Assembly: GCF_003244875.1 (NCBI RefSeq)
Contig: NZ_LXXZ01000033.1
Span: 1 to 64,000, forward strand
Length of the DNA: 64,000 nucleotides
Direction: 5' to 3'
DNA from: Stenotrophomonas sepilia
GTDB lineage: Bacteria > Pseudomonadota > Gammaproteobacteria > Xanthomonadales > Xanthomonadaceae
How positions within the stretch are numbered: the stretch's first letter is position 1; each line of letters starts with the position of its first letter. Of this stretch, positions 24,358-32,420 are shown one piece after another. Under the pieces are notes generated by a model. It was given only the letters and a program-made list of their open reading frames with translations, made no database searches and had not been told where the DNA came from. Made by a program: the position numbers and the translations under genes.

Positions 24358-24705
24358 ATGCGTAGCAGGCGTTGGGATGGCAAGAGCGGGTGTGCGGTGG
24401 AAGTCACGCTGTCCGTGATCGGTGGCGTGTGGAAGCCGATCATTCTGTTTCACCTGATGACCCGCAAGCGACGTTTCATGGAATTGACCCGGCGGGTGCC
24501 CAACGCCACCCAGTCCATGCTCACCAGCCAGCTCCGTGAACTGGAAGCCGATGGCGTGGTGATCCGCCACGTGTATCCGGAAGTGCCGCCAAAGGTGGAA
24601 TACGAGCTGTCCGAGTTCGGTCGCACGCTGGTGCCGGTGCTGCTGGCCATGCGCGAGTGGGGCGAGACCTACCGCGGCTATCAGAGCACCCAAGGCGATA
24701 GCTGA
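24358..24705 (+). CDS. HxlR-family winged-helix regulator
   Basis: A 115-residue protein typical of HxlR regulators: conserved N-terminal cysteine (GKSGCAVEVTLSVIGGVWKP), the RRFMELTRRVPNATQSMLTS recognition region, LRELEADGVVIR, and the wing PPKVEYELSEFGRTLVPVL. The cysteine may sense electrophiles or quinones. It probably controls the divergent reductase and itself. Confidence 0.9.
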   Translation: MRSRRWDGKSGCAVEVTLSVIGGVWKPIILFHLMTRKRRFMELTRRVPNATQSMLTSQLRELEADGVVIRHVYPEVPPKVEYELSEFGRTLVPVLLAMREWGETYRGYQSTQGDS

Positions 24706-25192
24706 AGGCTGAGGGGCGTTGCGCCTGCCGCATGTGGGTTTCGCGAATGCCTACAGCCATCGGCGGGTCTTTGGCACCGCGAGCGCGCATGTCGTATACG
24801 GCTGGATAGGGCGTCCGGAAAGTACGCGTCGATGGTAGTCGCCTGCTGGCGAAGAACGCCAGTCAATGGACAACTCGACATCCACTGACGCAACCAACGT
24901 AGCGACGTGATCGATCAGGATTTCCCTGCTTTCCACCGCCGGTTCAGGGCGGTAACCATGTCCGCGCCAAGGCATTCGCCGTGGCCGGGATTGGCGTCCC
25001 GAACTTACGTAGTACAAGGCGTCGTAGTTGCAACGTATGTTGCGATCACGACAATGCAGCTTCTGTCAGTTCATGGCGGATGGTGCGTGGGGGTCTTAGG
25101 GCCCGTCGGCTTTCGTACTACGTATCCGGCACGCCAACCCGCACCGTCCGCCACCTTGCATCTGCAGGTGGCCACAACGTGAGGTTGCCGTC
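24706..25192. other. Gene-poor stretch with an inverted repeat
   Basis: A weak minus-strand frame (25017-24751, 88 codons) lacks a ribosome site and recognisable content, so no gene is called. The notable content is an imperfect inverted repeat at 24985-25014 and 25111-25140. Confidence 0.4.
24985..25140. repeat. Imperfect inverted repeat with exact TACGTAGTAC core
   Basis: Plus-strand 24985-25013 (TTGGCGTCCCGAACTTACGT then AGTAC) is matched by the reverse complement of 25112-25140 (TTGGCGTGCCGGATACGTAG then TAC). The arms share TTGGCGT, CCG and TACGTAGTAC and are about 100 bp apart. This could be a degenerate REP-like or mobile-repeat pair. The spacing and mismatches argue against a terminator. 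Confidence 0.4.
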
Positions 25193-25600
25193 ATGCCCGA
25201 ACGTCTTCCCGACCATCCCCGCCTGCACGCGCTGCTGGGTGCCGCTGTACTTGATCTTCCCGCTGCCTTGGCCGAAACGCTGGAGGACGCGCTCCGCGAA
25301 TCCGCCGAGTTCGTCACTCCATCGGCATTCTTTGCACACCTGAAAGGCCACGGCAGGAACCTGCGCGCCGATGGCGAGGCCTGGAGTGAAATGTGCCTGA
25401 GCCCCCGCCGCGCCTTCGACATGGCCCTGGCCACCCGCAGCGTTTCGGGCATCACGGCTTTGACTGCGGTGCTGCACGCCGCGCATGTGGCGCGGGAGAG
25501 CGACGATCCCGCCTGCTGCCCCTCCGCAGCCGTGGTCGAAGGTCTGTTCAACGCCTGCCAGGCGTTGTCGCTGCAGGTGGAACGCTGCCTGGTGCCGTGA
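25193..25600 (+). CDS. Small cytosolic protein, unknown
   Basis: A 135-residue protein, Ala/Leu-rich and helical, without signal peptide or spans. Its cysteines are scattered (SEMCLSPRR, DPACCPSAA). GTGAGG lies upstream of the ATG. Strong codon bias and a solid frame support a real gene. It lies 70 bp before a predicted immunity lipoprotein, but nothing ties it to that function. Confidence 0.5.
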   Translation: MPERLPDHPRLHALLGAAVLDLPAALAETLEDALRESAEFVTPSAFFAHLKGHGRNLRADGEAWSEMCLSPRRAFDMALATRSVSGITALTAVLHAAHVARESDDPACCPSAAVVEGLFNACQALSLQVERCLVP

Positions 25601-25676
25601 AGGGCTGCGACGCGGTTCCTGTTCCGTTGACGCCCGGTTCCCTATAGTGGCGCTGGAACCCCGCAATGGAATGCCC

Positions 25677-26540
25677 ATGCACGTGATGTCCCCCGGCCGT
25701 TGCCTGACGCTTGCACTTGCCGTCGCGGTGAGCGCCAGCGCATGTGCACGGTCACCGTCCACCGAACACGAAAGGAATCCCGCCATGTCCGGCGCAACGC
25801 AGACCGGCCGCACGATCAACGGCCACACCTATACCGATGCGCCCGTGGACGTGAAGCTCGGGCCGAATACCTTCCGCATTCCGGCCAACTACCTGGACAG
25901 CCAGATCGCACCATGGCCAGGCGAGGGCGTAACGCTGGTCATCGAGTGGCCGGACATGAAGCCGACGGCGCCGGGTGCGCGGGCCAATCCGCGTACGAAT
26001 GATTTCCGGAAGGAGATTCCCATCCGGATCAACTATGTTGATCGCGTTCCCGTTGAAACACTGCTTTCAAGGCTGTCGTCAAATGAAGCCATCACGGAGG
26101 AGGGCTCTGTGGAAAGGGAGGATCCCAGGGACCGTCTCGATCAACGCGTTGCGCAGCCGGAAACCTTGGGCCTGACGCCCCATGCAATCGATGAAGCGAA
26201 GATGGTGGTGTACGCGAAGAAGTATGAGGCGCGGTACGGGAAGCCGCCTGTGCGCAATCCCGCCTACGAAAGAGACTGGTACATCGCACGTCAGAGCGAC
26301 GGCCGGATCAGCTCATTCATCAAATGTGACGGCGAGGAATTCCGAGGCGACGGCGTGCGGCTGGAGGGGCGCGAGGTGATCAGTGAGCCAGGGGAAGTGG
26401 CCGCGGGCTGCGTTCATTACTTCGTGGACATCGACAACAAGCTGTCCGTCAGCCTGGACTACAAGAGAGCGTTTCTGAAAGACTGGAAGCGCATGGAAGA
26501 GGCCGTCAGGGACGTCATCGCGCGCACCCGGTCCAAGTGA
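25677..26540 (+). CDS. Lipoprotein, candidate immunity protein for the adjacent effector
   Basis: A 287-residue protein from the ATG at 25677 (alternatives 25671 and 25686). A lipobox (AVAVSASAC-AR) near residue 20 predicts outer- or inner-membrane anchoring in the periplasm. The mature part is alpha/beta with EWPDMKP and DRDP-type motifs and no enzyme signature. It lies 31 bp upstream of an XVIPCD effector and in the same direction. Immunity proteins of Xanthomonadales T4SS effectors are usually periplasmic lipoproteins encoded next to their effector, so this is the likely antidote. That role is inference. Confidence 0.65.
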   Translation: MHVMSPGRCLTLALAVAVSASACARSPSTEHERNPAMSGATQTGRTINGHTYTDAPVDVKLGPNTFRIPANYLDSQIAPWPGEGVTLVIEWPDMKPTAPGARANPRTNDFRKEIPIRINYVDRVPVETLLSRLSSNEAITEEGSVEREDPRDRLDQRVAQPETLGLTPHAIDEAKMVVYAKKYEARYGKPPVRNPAYERDWYIARQSDGRISSFIKCDGEEFRGDGVRLEGREVISEPGEVAAGCVHYFVDIDNKLSVSLDYKRAFLKDWKRMEEAVRDVIARTRSK

Positions 26541-26571
26541 TCGGTGATTCAAGGAAGAGAAGGGGCAGGGT

Positions 26572-27894
26572 ATGAGTGGATTGACAGAACGCGATCTGAG
26601 CGTCCTTGGCAGCTATGCCAGAGACGGCAACCGCGAGCTTTACTGGAACTACCTGTCGCAACTGCCGGGAGCCGATGGATACGGGACACTGGCACTGGGT
26701 GTTGTACGCAATGACAGCCTGCCGGGACGCGTCGCGAACGCGTATGCACAAAGCTACGCAAAGACCCAGCAGGACGAGGGATCCCGGTTTTCAAATGCAC
26801 AGTTGACGGAGCGGCAATGGGAGTCCTTTGGGCAGACCCTGCTCGAAAGAGATCTTGAGTTGCGGCAGCAGTGGATGAACGAGCGCCGTCCAGACCTGGC
26901 ACTGAATCTCCCCGGCAAGGATGTAATGCTGGCTCACGACCGGGCATTTGAACGGCATGAACTTGATCCTAACTGCTGGACGCCGCGCGTGTTGCTGCAA
27001 GCGGCTGAGCAGAAGAGCGGCCCCGAGAAGCTGGAACAGATCTGGACCAACATGCTCAACAATGACTACGCCGGAGGCCCGCGCGTAGGCAACACCAGTG
27101 TCGATGCCGTCAGCCAGATGGGATGGGTGAAGGGCGGCCAGTACCTCACCCGGTTGAGCGTGCTGGAAGCCACCCAGGCGCTGGAGGGCCGCTCAGCAGT
27201 CGATCCGAACGTCATCGGTGGCAACAGCTACTACGCGATGTACTTCGAAGCGGACAGGAAGTGGGCCAGTGTCAGCGCGGGCGGCGGCCACATCTCGATG
27301 CGGGAGATCACCGACCCCGCACGCATCGCCGAACTCAACGACACGCGCGAGGTCCGTCTGGAGCGCCAGGAAAAACGCACCCAGTTCCACCCGGACGACC
27401 CGTACCGGACCATCACCCGCAGCCCGCTGACCGCCGCCGTGGACGACGTGCCGGATCCCTCGCAGGCACCGACCCGCCTGGCCGACATTGGTCCGGGCCA
27501 CCGCGACTACGCACTGATGCAGCAGGTGCGCGAAGGCGTGGCCGCGATCGATGCCAGCGCGGGACGTACCCACGATGAGAACAGCGAGCGCTTGGTGGCG
27601 AGCGTGATGGCATTGGCCCGTCGCAACCAGCTTGAACGGGCGGACCATGTCCTGCTGAGCGCGCAGACCGCCGAGCATCCGGCCGGCCGCAACGTGTTCG
27701 TGGTGCAGGGCGAGATGAGCGATCCCGCGCATCTGCGAGCCGTCATACCTACCGATGTTGCGGTGCAGATGCCGGTTGAACAATCACTGCAGCAGATCGA
27801 AGCTGCCAGCCTTGAGCGCCAGCAGGCGGCCATGCAGCGCCAGCAGGATATCGATGTGCAGGCGCGCGAAAGTCACGCGATACGCATGGGGTGA
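26572..27894 (+). CDS. XVIPCD-tailed T4SS effector with unrecognised toxin domain
   Basis: A 440-residue protein without signal peptide. Residues about 300-430 match the XVIPCD recruitment domain: DIGPGHRDYALMQQVREGVA, ADHVLLS, NVFVVQGEMSDPAHLRAVIP, PVEQSLQQIE, then a Gln-rich helical tail. VirD4 recognises such tails for export into neighbouring bacteria. Residues 1-290 contain no catalytic motif that I recognise; a region GGNSYYAMYFEADRKWASVS may be a beta-rich core. The linked upstream lipoprotein argues for a periplasmic target. It lies about 10 kb from virD4, so it is an orphan module of the system. Confidence 0.8.
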   Translation: MSGLTERDLSVLGSYARDGNRELYWNYLSQLPGADGYGTLALGVVRNDSLPGRVANAYAQSYAKTQQDEGSRFSNAQLTERQWESFGQTLLERDLELRQQWMNERRPDLALNLPGKDVMLAHDRAFERHELDPNCWTPRVLLQAAEQKSGPEKLEQIWTNMLNNDYAGGPRVGNTSVDAVSQMGWVKGGQYLTRLSVLEATQALEGRSAVDPNVIGGNSYYAMYFEADRKWASVSAGGGHISMREITDPARIAELNDTREVRLERQEKRTQFHPDDPYRTITRSPLTAAVDDVPDPSQAPTRLADIGPGHRDYALMQQVREGVAAIDASAGRTHDENSERLVASVMALARRNQLERADHVLLSAQTAEHPAGRNVFVVQGEMSDPAHLRAVIPTDVAVQMPVEQSLQQIEAASLERQQAAMQRQQDIDVQARESHAIRMG

Positions 27895-27944
27895 CCAGGC
27901 GAGCGCCGAGCCGGGCGTGGGCACGGCGCCACAGGAGCGGCTCG

Positions 27945-30086
27945 TCAGAAGCTGTAAGCCGCCTGCACATACACCCGCCGCGGCTCGCCCGGGAAATGCC
28001 CGTTGCGCTCGATGAAGCCGCTGGCCGCGTACACCTTGTCGAACAGGTTCTTGACGTTGGCCTGGAACTGCCACTGCTTCCACGTGGTCTTCCAGCTCAT
28101 GTCGAATACCGTGTATGCCTTGACCGTCTGCCCATCCAGGCTGACACGCTCGCCCACATGGTCGGCGCCGAAGCCGATTGCCGAGTTGATCGAAGGCAGG
28201 TCGTAGCGCGTCCACAGGCCGAGCTTGTTGCGTGGCGCATTCGCGAAGCGGTCGCCGGAGGCATTGGTGATGCCGTTCGGTCCGGCGTCCTTCACCCGTG
28301 CGTCGTTGTAGGCGTAGGTCAGGTTCACCACCCAGCGCTCGGTCACGTCGGCCAGCAGGTCCAGTTCCATGCCCGTACTGCGTACCAGGCCCAGCGCGGC
28401 CAGCTGGTTCACGCCGTCCCGTACTTCACCGGTGGCCTGCACGATGTTGCTGCGGTCGATGCGGTAGGCCGCCATGTTCAGGGTCACACGGTCGGCCAGC
28501 AGGGACTTCAGGCCGACTTCCCATTGCCTGCTGCGCTCAGCGTCGAACGGTCCGCCGGCCGCCGGGTTCTGGTTGGTGGCACTCTGCGGCACGAAGCCGC
28601 TGGCGATGTTGGCATACAGGTTCACGCCGTCCCGGACGGTAAAGGTACTGCCCAGGCGCCAGCTGAGATCGTTGCCATCCACGCTGCCGCCACCCATGCG
28701 GTCCTCATCCTTGAAGCCATCCCAGCGCAGTCCGGCCAACACGTGCCAGCGCGTGCCCAGCGCCAGCTCATCCTGCAGATAGCCGCCGTAGCGCTTGCTG
28801 CGGGTGGCGGTGCTGCGCCAGGGCAGGGCGGCCAGGTTGTAGTCATGCCAGGTGCTCACGCCATAGACCGGGTTGAACAGGTCGATGCCGCGCACCGGGC
28901 CGGTGCCGCGTGCCAGGTCGGCACTGTTGGCGGTCTGCGCCGTGAAGTCGGCGTCGAGCTGGTACATGTCGGCGCCGAACAGCACCTTGTGTTCGACGCG
29001 GCCGGTATTGATCCGCCATACGGCATTGCCGCTGGCGGTGAAGGCCTCGTTGTCGCGGATCTGGTTGCGCAGCTGGCGCGTCATCCACTCGGCCACGCCG
29101 TCGCGGTCACGATCAATCAGCCCCATCGGCTCGTGGTACATCTGGTGCTCGTTGTTGCTGAACCAGCGCGCAGCAATGTCCACGTCCAGCGTATCGAGCG
29201 GTGCGAAGCGATACTGCGCCAATGCAACCCTGGCGCGCATGTCGAGGAAATCACTGGCCTCGTTGTGGTTCCATCGCCGGTCGGTCAGGAAGGTGCCGGC
29301 ATCGTTCACTGGCACACCGCGCAGGCGGTTGCCGCCCAGGTTCTGGGTGATGTCGGTGAACTGCAGCACCAGTTCGCCGGTCTGGCCAACGTCGAAGGCC
29401 AGCGATGTATCGCCGATCACGCTTTCGCTGTCGGAATTCCAGCGTACGCCCTGCTCGCTGTCGGCATAGAGGCCGGCGCGATAGCGAATGCTGCCGCTGG
29501 CATTCAGCGGGCCGGTGCCTTCGATCGACCCGGCGCGGAAGTCCTTGTCGCCTGCCTGCAGCTCGATGCGGTGTTCGGCGCGCGCCTTGGGCTTGCGCGT
29601 CACATAGTTGATGATGCCGCCCGCATCACCACCGCCGTACAGCGCACCGGCCGGGCCCTTCAGCACTTCCACGCGTTCGATGTTGAACAGCTGCGGCACC
29701 GAGAAGCCTGCATACGGATCGCCGCGCAGACCGTCGTAGAGCACGTTCTCCTGGCGGAAACCGCGCAGCGTGACGCCGGCATAGCTGAAGAAGCTGATGC
29801 CGCTGATGCTGCGGTAAAGATCGGTGACCTGGCGCGCCGCCTGGTCGTCGATCAGCTCGCGCGGCACGACCTGGATCGACTGCGGTACCAGTTCCAGCGG
29901 GGTATCGGTGCGGGTGCCGACGGCCGCATCGTTGGTGCGATACAGGGTCTGCGCGCGGCCGCGGACTTCCACTTTGTCCAGGTCCTTCGGGGCGTCAGCG
30001 GAGGTCTCGGAAGCCAGTGCAGGTGTAGCCAGGGCAAGAGGCAGCGCCAGGCAGAGGGCGTGCTTGAGCGGGGTTGGAAGGGGCAT
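27945..30086 (-). CDS. TonB-dependent siderophore receptor
   Basis: A 713-residue protein; the ATG at 30086 gives a clean signal peptide (PLPTPLKHALCLALPLALAT). The N-terminal plug has LELVPQSIQVVPRELI and RVEVLKGPAGALYGGGDAGG. The beta-barrel ends in the typical aromatic C-terminal strand (VYVQAAYSF). Its closest layout is FhuA/FpvA-type ferric-siderophore receptors. It imports ferric siderophore across the outer membrane using TonB energy. A Fur-box-like palindrome at 30105 implies iron repression, and a TetR-family gene lies immediately upstream. Confidence 0.9.
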   Translation of the reverse strand: MPLPTPLKHALCLALPLALATPALASETSADAPKDLDKVEVRGRAQTLYRTNDAAVGTRTDTPLELVPQSIQVVPRELIDDQAARQVTDLYRSISGISFFSYAGVTLRGFRQENVLYDGLRGDPYAGFSVPQLFNIERVEVLKGPAGALYGGGDAGGIINYVTRKPKARAEHRIELQAGDKDFRAGSIEGTGPLNASGSIRYRAGLYADSEQGVRWNSDSESVIGDTSLAFDVGQTGELVLQFTDITQNLGGNRLRGVPVNDAGTFLTDRRWNHNEASDFLDMRARVALAQYRFAPLDTLDVDIAARWFSNNEHQMYHEPMGLIDRDRDGVAEWMTRQLRNQIRDNEAFTASGNAVWRINTGRVEHKVLFGADMYQLDADFTAQTANSADLARGTGPVRGIDLFNPVYGVSTWHDYNLAALPWRSTATRSKRYGGYLQDELALGTRWHVLAGLRWDGFKDEDRMGGGSVDGNDLSWRLGSTFTVRDGVNLYANIASGFVPQSATNQNPAAGGPFDAERSRQWEVGLKSLLADRVTLNMAAYRIDRSNIVQATGEVRDGVNQLAALGLVRSTGMELDLLADVTERWVVNLTYAYNDARVKDAGPNGITNASGDRFANAPRNKLGLWTRYDLPSINSAIGFGADHVGERVSLDGQTVKAYTVFDMSWKTTWKQWQFQANVKNLFDKVYAASGFIERNGHFPGEPRRVYVQAAYSF

Positions 30087-30104
30087 GAGGGACGAGGCTG
30101 GGCT

Positions 30105-30129
30105 GCAAATGAGAAAGATTAGCATTTGC
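30105..30129. promoter_or_regulatory. Fur-box-like palindrome
   Basis: GCAAAT at 30105-30110 and ATTTGC at 30124-30129 bracket an AT-rich 19-mer, AATGAGAAAGATTAGCATT (30108-30126), resembling the Fur consensus. It lies 18 bp upstream of the receptor ATG at 30086. Confidence 0.6.
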
Positions 30130-30158
30130 AGCGCTTCGAGGCCTATCTCCCGGATGCA

Positions 30159-30803
30159 CTATGGACGCGGGCCCGGGTCGGTATACGGAGTGCCGGCCAG
30201 GGCCACCAGCACGCCGGTCCCGCCGCGCACGATCAGCTGCAGCATCGCCTGGCGCGGATCCTCACCCTCCTGCTGGCTGGCCAGTCCTCCCTGATAGGCC
30301 GCCACCATCGACGCCAGCAGCATCGCCGCACCCAGGCGTGCCTCGGCATCATCCGCTGGCCGCCCGACCGCGCTTGCCATCAACAGCGTGAGGTCGTCGG
30401 CCAGCAGTGCCTGCAGCCGTCGCGCGTGCGCCACCAGCACCGGACTGTCGGCCACGGTGGCCCAGAAGGCCGCTGCACCGGCATTGATCCGCAACAGGGG
30501 ATGGCCGCTGTCGAGCAGCTCCCTCACCAGAGACTGGAAGGCGGCCAGCGGCGTCATGCCGCGGCGCGCCGCCATGCCCTCGCGCAGCAACGCCCGCGCC
30601 TCCTCGTCGCGGTCGAATACCAGGTCCTCCTTGCTGGCGAAATAGTTGAAGACCGTCTTGCGCGAGACTCCGGCGGCCTCGGCGATCTCGGACATCGACA
30701 CCGCCTCGAAGCCACGCCGGATGATCAGCGCGGTGGCGACATCGGAAATTGCCTGTCGGGTCTGTGCCTTGCGTTGCTCGCGACGGCCTTGGGGCGGGGT
30801 CAT
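30159..30803 (-). CDS. TetR-family transcriptional regulator
   Basis: A 214-residue protein with the typical N-terminal helix-turn-helix: TRQAISDVATALIIRRGFEA, then VSMSEIAEAAGVSRKTVFNY and FASKEDLVF. The C-terminal ligand domain is all-helical (MLLASMVAAYQGGLASQQ). It is divergent from the FAD monooxygenase gene, with a palindrome between them, so it probably controls that gene. Confidence 0.9.
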   Translation of the reverse strand: MTPPQGRREQRKAQTRQAISDVATALIIRRGFEAVSMSEIAEAAGVSRKTVFNYFASKEDLVFDRDEEARALLREGMAARRGMTPLAAFQSLVRELLDSGHPLLRINAGAAAFWATVADSPVLVAHARRLQALLADDLTLLMASAVGRPADDAEARLGAAMLLASMVAAYQGGLASQQEGEDPRQAMLQLIVRGGTGVLVALAGTPYTDPGPRP

Positions 30804-30815
30804 GGCGGTTGGCTT

Positions 30816-30829
30816 GTGTAAACGTACAC
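30816..30829. promoter_or_regulatory. TetR-type operator in a divergent promoter
   Basis: GTGTAAACGTACAC is a 5-bp perfect palindrome (GTGTA-N4-TACAC). It overlaps a plausible promoter for the monooxygenase: TTGTGT (30814-30819), 16-bp spacer, TAACAT. Confidence 0.55.
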
Positions 30830-30884
30830 CGAGTGTAACATTGTGCGCACGAGAGCGCCGGGCCGGCGCAGAGCGGGGATCCTG

Positions 30885-32420
30885 ATGCTGTACGACGTTG
30901 TCATTGCCGGGGCCGGCCCGGTCGGCCTGTTCCTGTCCTGCGAGCTGGCCCAGGCCGGCTGTTCGGTCCTGCTGCTGGAGCAGGCTGAGTCGCCCGATTC
31001 AGCCCTGAAGCGCCTGCCCTTTGGCCTGCGCGGCTTGAACGCGCCCACGCTGGAAGCGCTGGATCGGCGCGGCCTGCTGGACGCGGTCGCGGCCCGCCAG
31101 GTGCTGAAGCCGGACAAGGGCGCACCGCCGCCCGGCACCGCCCATTGGCTGGCGCAACCGCGGCCGCTGGGAGGCCACTTCGCCGGCATTCCTTTCGCCC
31201 TGGATGACGTGGACGGCGGGCGCTGGCGTGATCGCCTGCCGACCCCGGTACCCACCCAGATGGCGGTGGAGCTGCAGTCGCTGGAGGCGGTGCTGGCCGA
31301 GCGCGCAGTGTCACTGGGTGTGCAGATCGAGCGGGGCTGTACGGTGCAGGCAGTGCACGCACACCAGTCACAGATGGAGGTGCAGACCGCTCGCGGGCTG
31401 ATGCGGGGGCGATGGCTGGTCGGTTGCGACGGCGCCCGCAGCACGGTACGCAAGCACTCCGGCTTCGAGTTCGCAGGGACGGCGCCCGAGTTCACCGGGT
31501 ACACGCTGCAGGTTGAACTGGCCGATCCGTCGGTGCTCACCCCGGGGCGTCAGTTCACCGAATACGGCATGTGCAATTTCAACCCGCCGGGCGTGCTGGC
31601 GCTGGCCGATTTCGACGGTGGCGCAGGCCACCGCGGGCCACTGGACCTGCACGCCTCCCAGGCGTTGCTGCGGCGGGTGTCCGGGCGCCAGACAACGATC
31701 ACCGCGTTGCATCTGGCCACCACATGGACCGATGCCGCGCGCCAGGCCACGGCCTATCGCAGCGGCCGCGTGCTGTTGGCTGGTGATGCGGCGCACATGC
31801 ATTCGCCGCTGGGAGGTCAGGGCCTGAATCTCGGCATCGGCGATGCGATGAACCTGGGGTGGAAGCTGGCCGCCGTGGCGCGAGGCGACGCCGCCGAGAC
31901 GCTGCTGGACAGCTATCAGGCTGAGCGTCATCCGATCGGCGCCCGGGTGCTCGACTGGTCGCGTGCGCAGGTGGCGTTGATGCGACCAGGCCCAGGGCAG
32001 CGCGCGCTGGCGGCGGTCTTCGCCGACCTGGCCGCGACCCGCGACGGTGCCACCTATCTCGCTGAGCGGCTGTGGGGCGTGGCACAACCAGCGGTGTTCA
32101 ACGGCGAGCATCCGTGGGTTGGCCAAAGCGTGCCTGACGTCCAGCTGGCCAATGGCGATCGCATGGGGGAGCTGCTGCGCGCAGGGAAGGGCGTGCTGCT
32201 GGGGCTCGATACCGGCGTTTCACTCGGCCCGATCTTTGCGCGCTGGCAACGCTCGGTTACCTGCGTGATATCCACGGCGCGCGATGCGATGGGACTGGGT
32301 GCGTTGCTGGTCCGCCCTGACGGTATCGTGGCCTGGGCCTGCGATGCCGGCGGCGATGCGTCGGGGCTGGCGCCCTCGCTGGAACGCTGGTTCGGTCCGC
32401 CGCGGGGAGCGACCGGCTAG
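30885..32420 (+). CDS. FAD-dependent aromatic-ring monooxygenase
   Basis: A 511-residue protein from ATG 30885 (in-frame GTG 30843 is less likely). FAD motifs: DVVIAGAGPVGLFLSCELAQ at the N-terminus, GRWLVGCDGARSTVRKHSG in the middle, and GDAAHMHSPLGGQGLNLGIG near residue 302. This is the pattern of PheA/TfdB/MhpA-type flavoprotein hydroxylases, including polyketide-modifying and antibiotic-inactivating ones. The substrate is unknown. The C-terminal thioredoxin-like region is short. The divergent TetR gene fits drug- or aromatic-responsive control. Confidence 0.85.
   Translation: MLYDVVIAGAGPVGLFLSCELAQAGCSVLLLEQAESPDSALKRLPFGLRGLNAPTLEALDRRGLLDAVAARQVLKPDKGAPPPGTAHWLAQPRPLGGHFAGIPFALDDVDGGRWRDRLPTPVPTQMAVELQSLEAVLAERAVSLGVQIERGCTVQAVHAHQSQMEVQTARGLMRGRWLVGCDGARSTVRKHSGFEFAGTAPEFTGYTLQVELADPSVLTPGRQFTEYGMCNFNPPGVLALADFDGGAGHRGPLDLHASQALLRRVSGRQTTITALHLATTWTDAARQATAYRSGRVLLAGDAAHMHSPLGGQGLNLGIGDAMNLGWKLAAVARGDAAETLLDSYQAERHPIGARVLDWSRAQVALMRPGPGQRALAAVFADLAATRDGATYLAERLWGVAQPAVFNGEHPWVGQSVPDVQLANGDRMGELLRAGKGVLLGLDTGVSLGPIFARWQRSVTCVISTARDAMGLGALLVRPDGIVAWACDAGGDASGLAPSLERWFGPPRGATG

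Noticed and set aside
27891..30122. Long plus-strand open frame (over 700 codons) opposite the siderophore receptor
   Set aside because: It is the antisense shadow of a clear TonB-receptor gene; high GC produces such frames, and its composition (His/Gln/Val-rich) matches no protein family.
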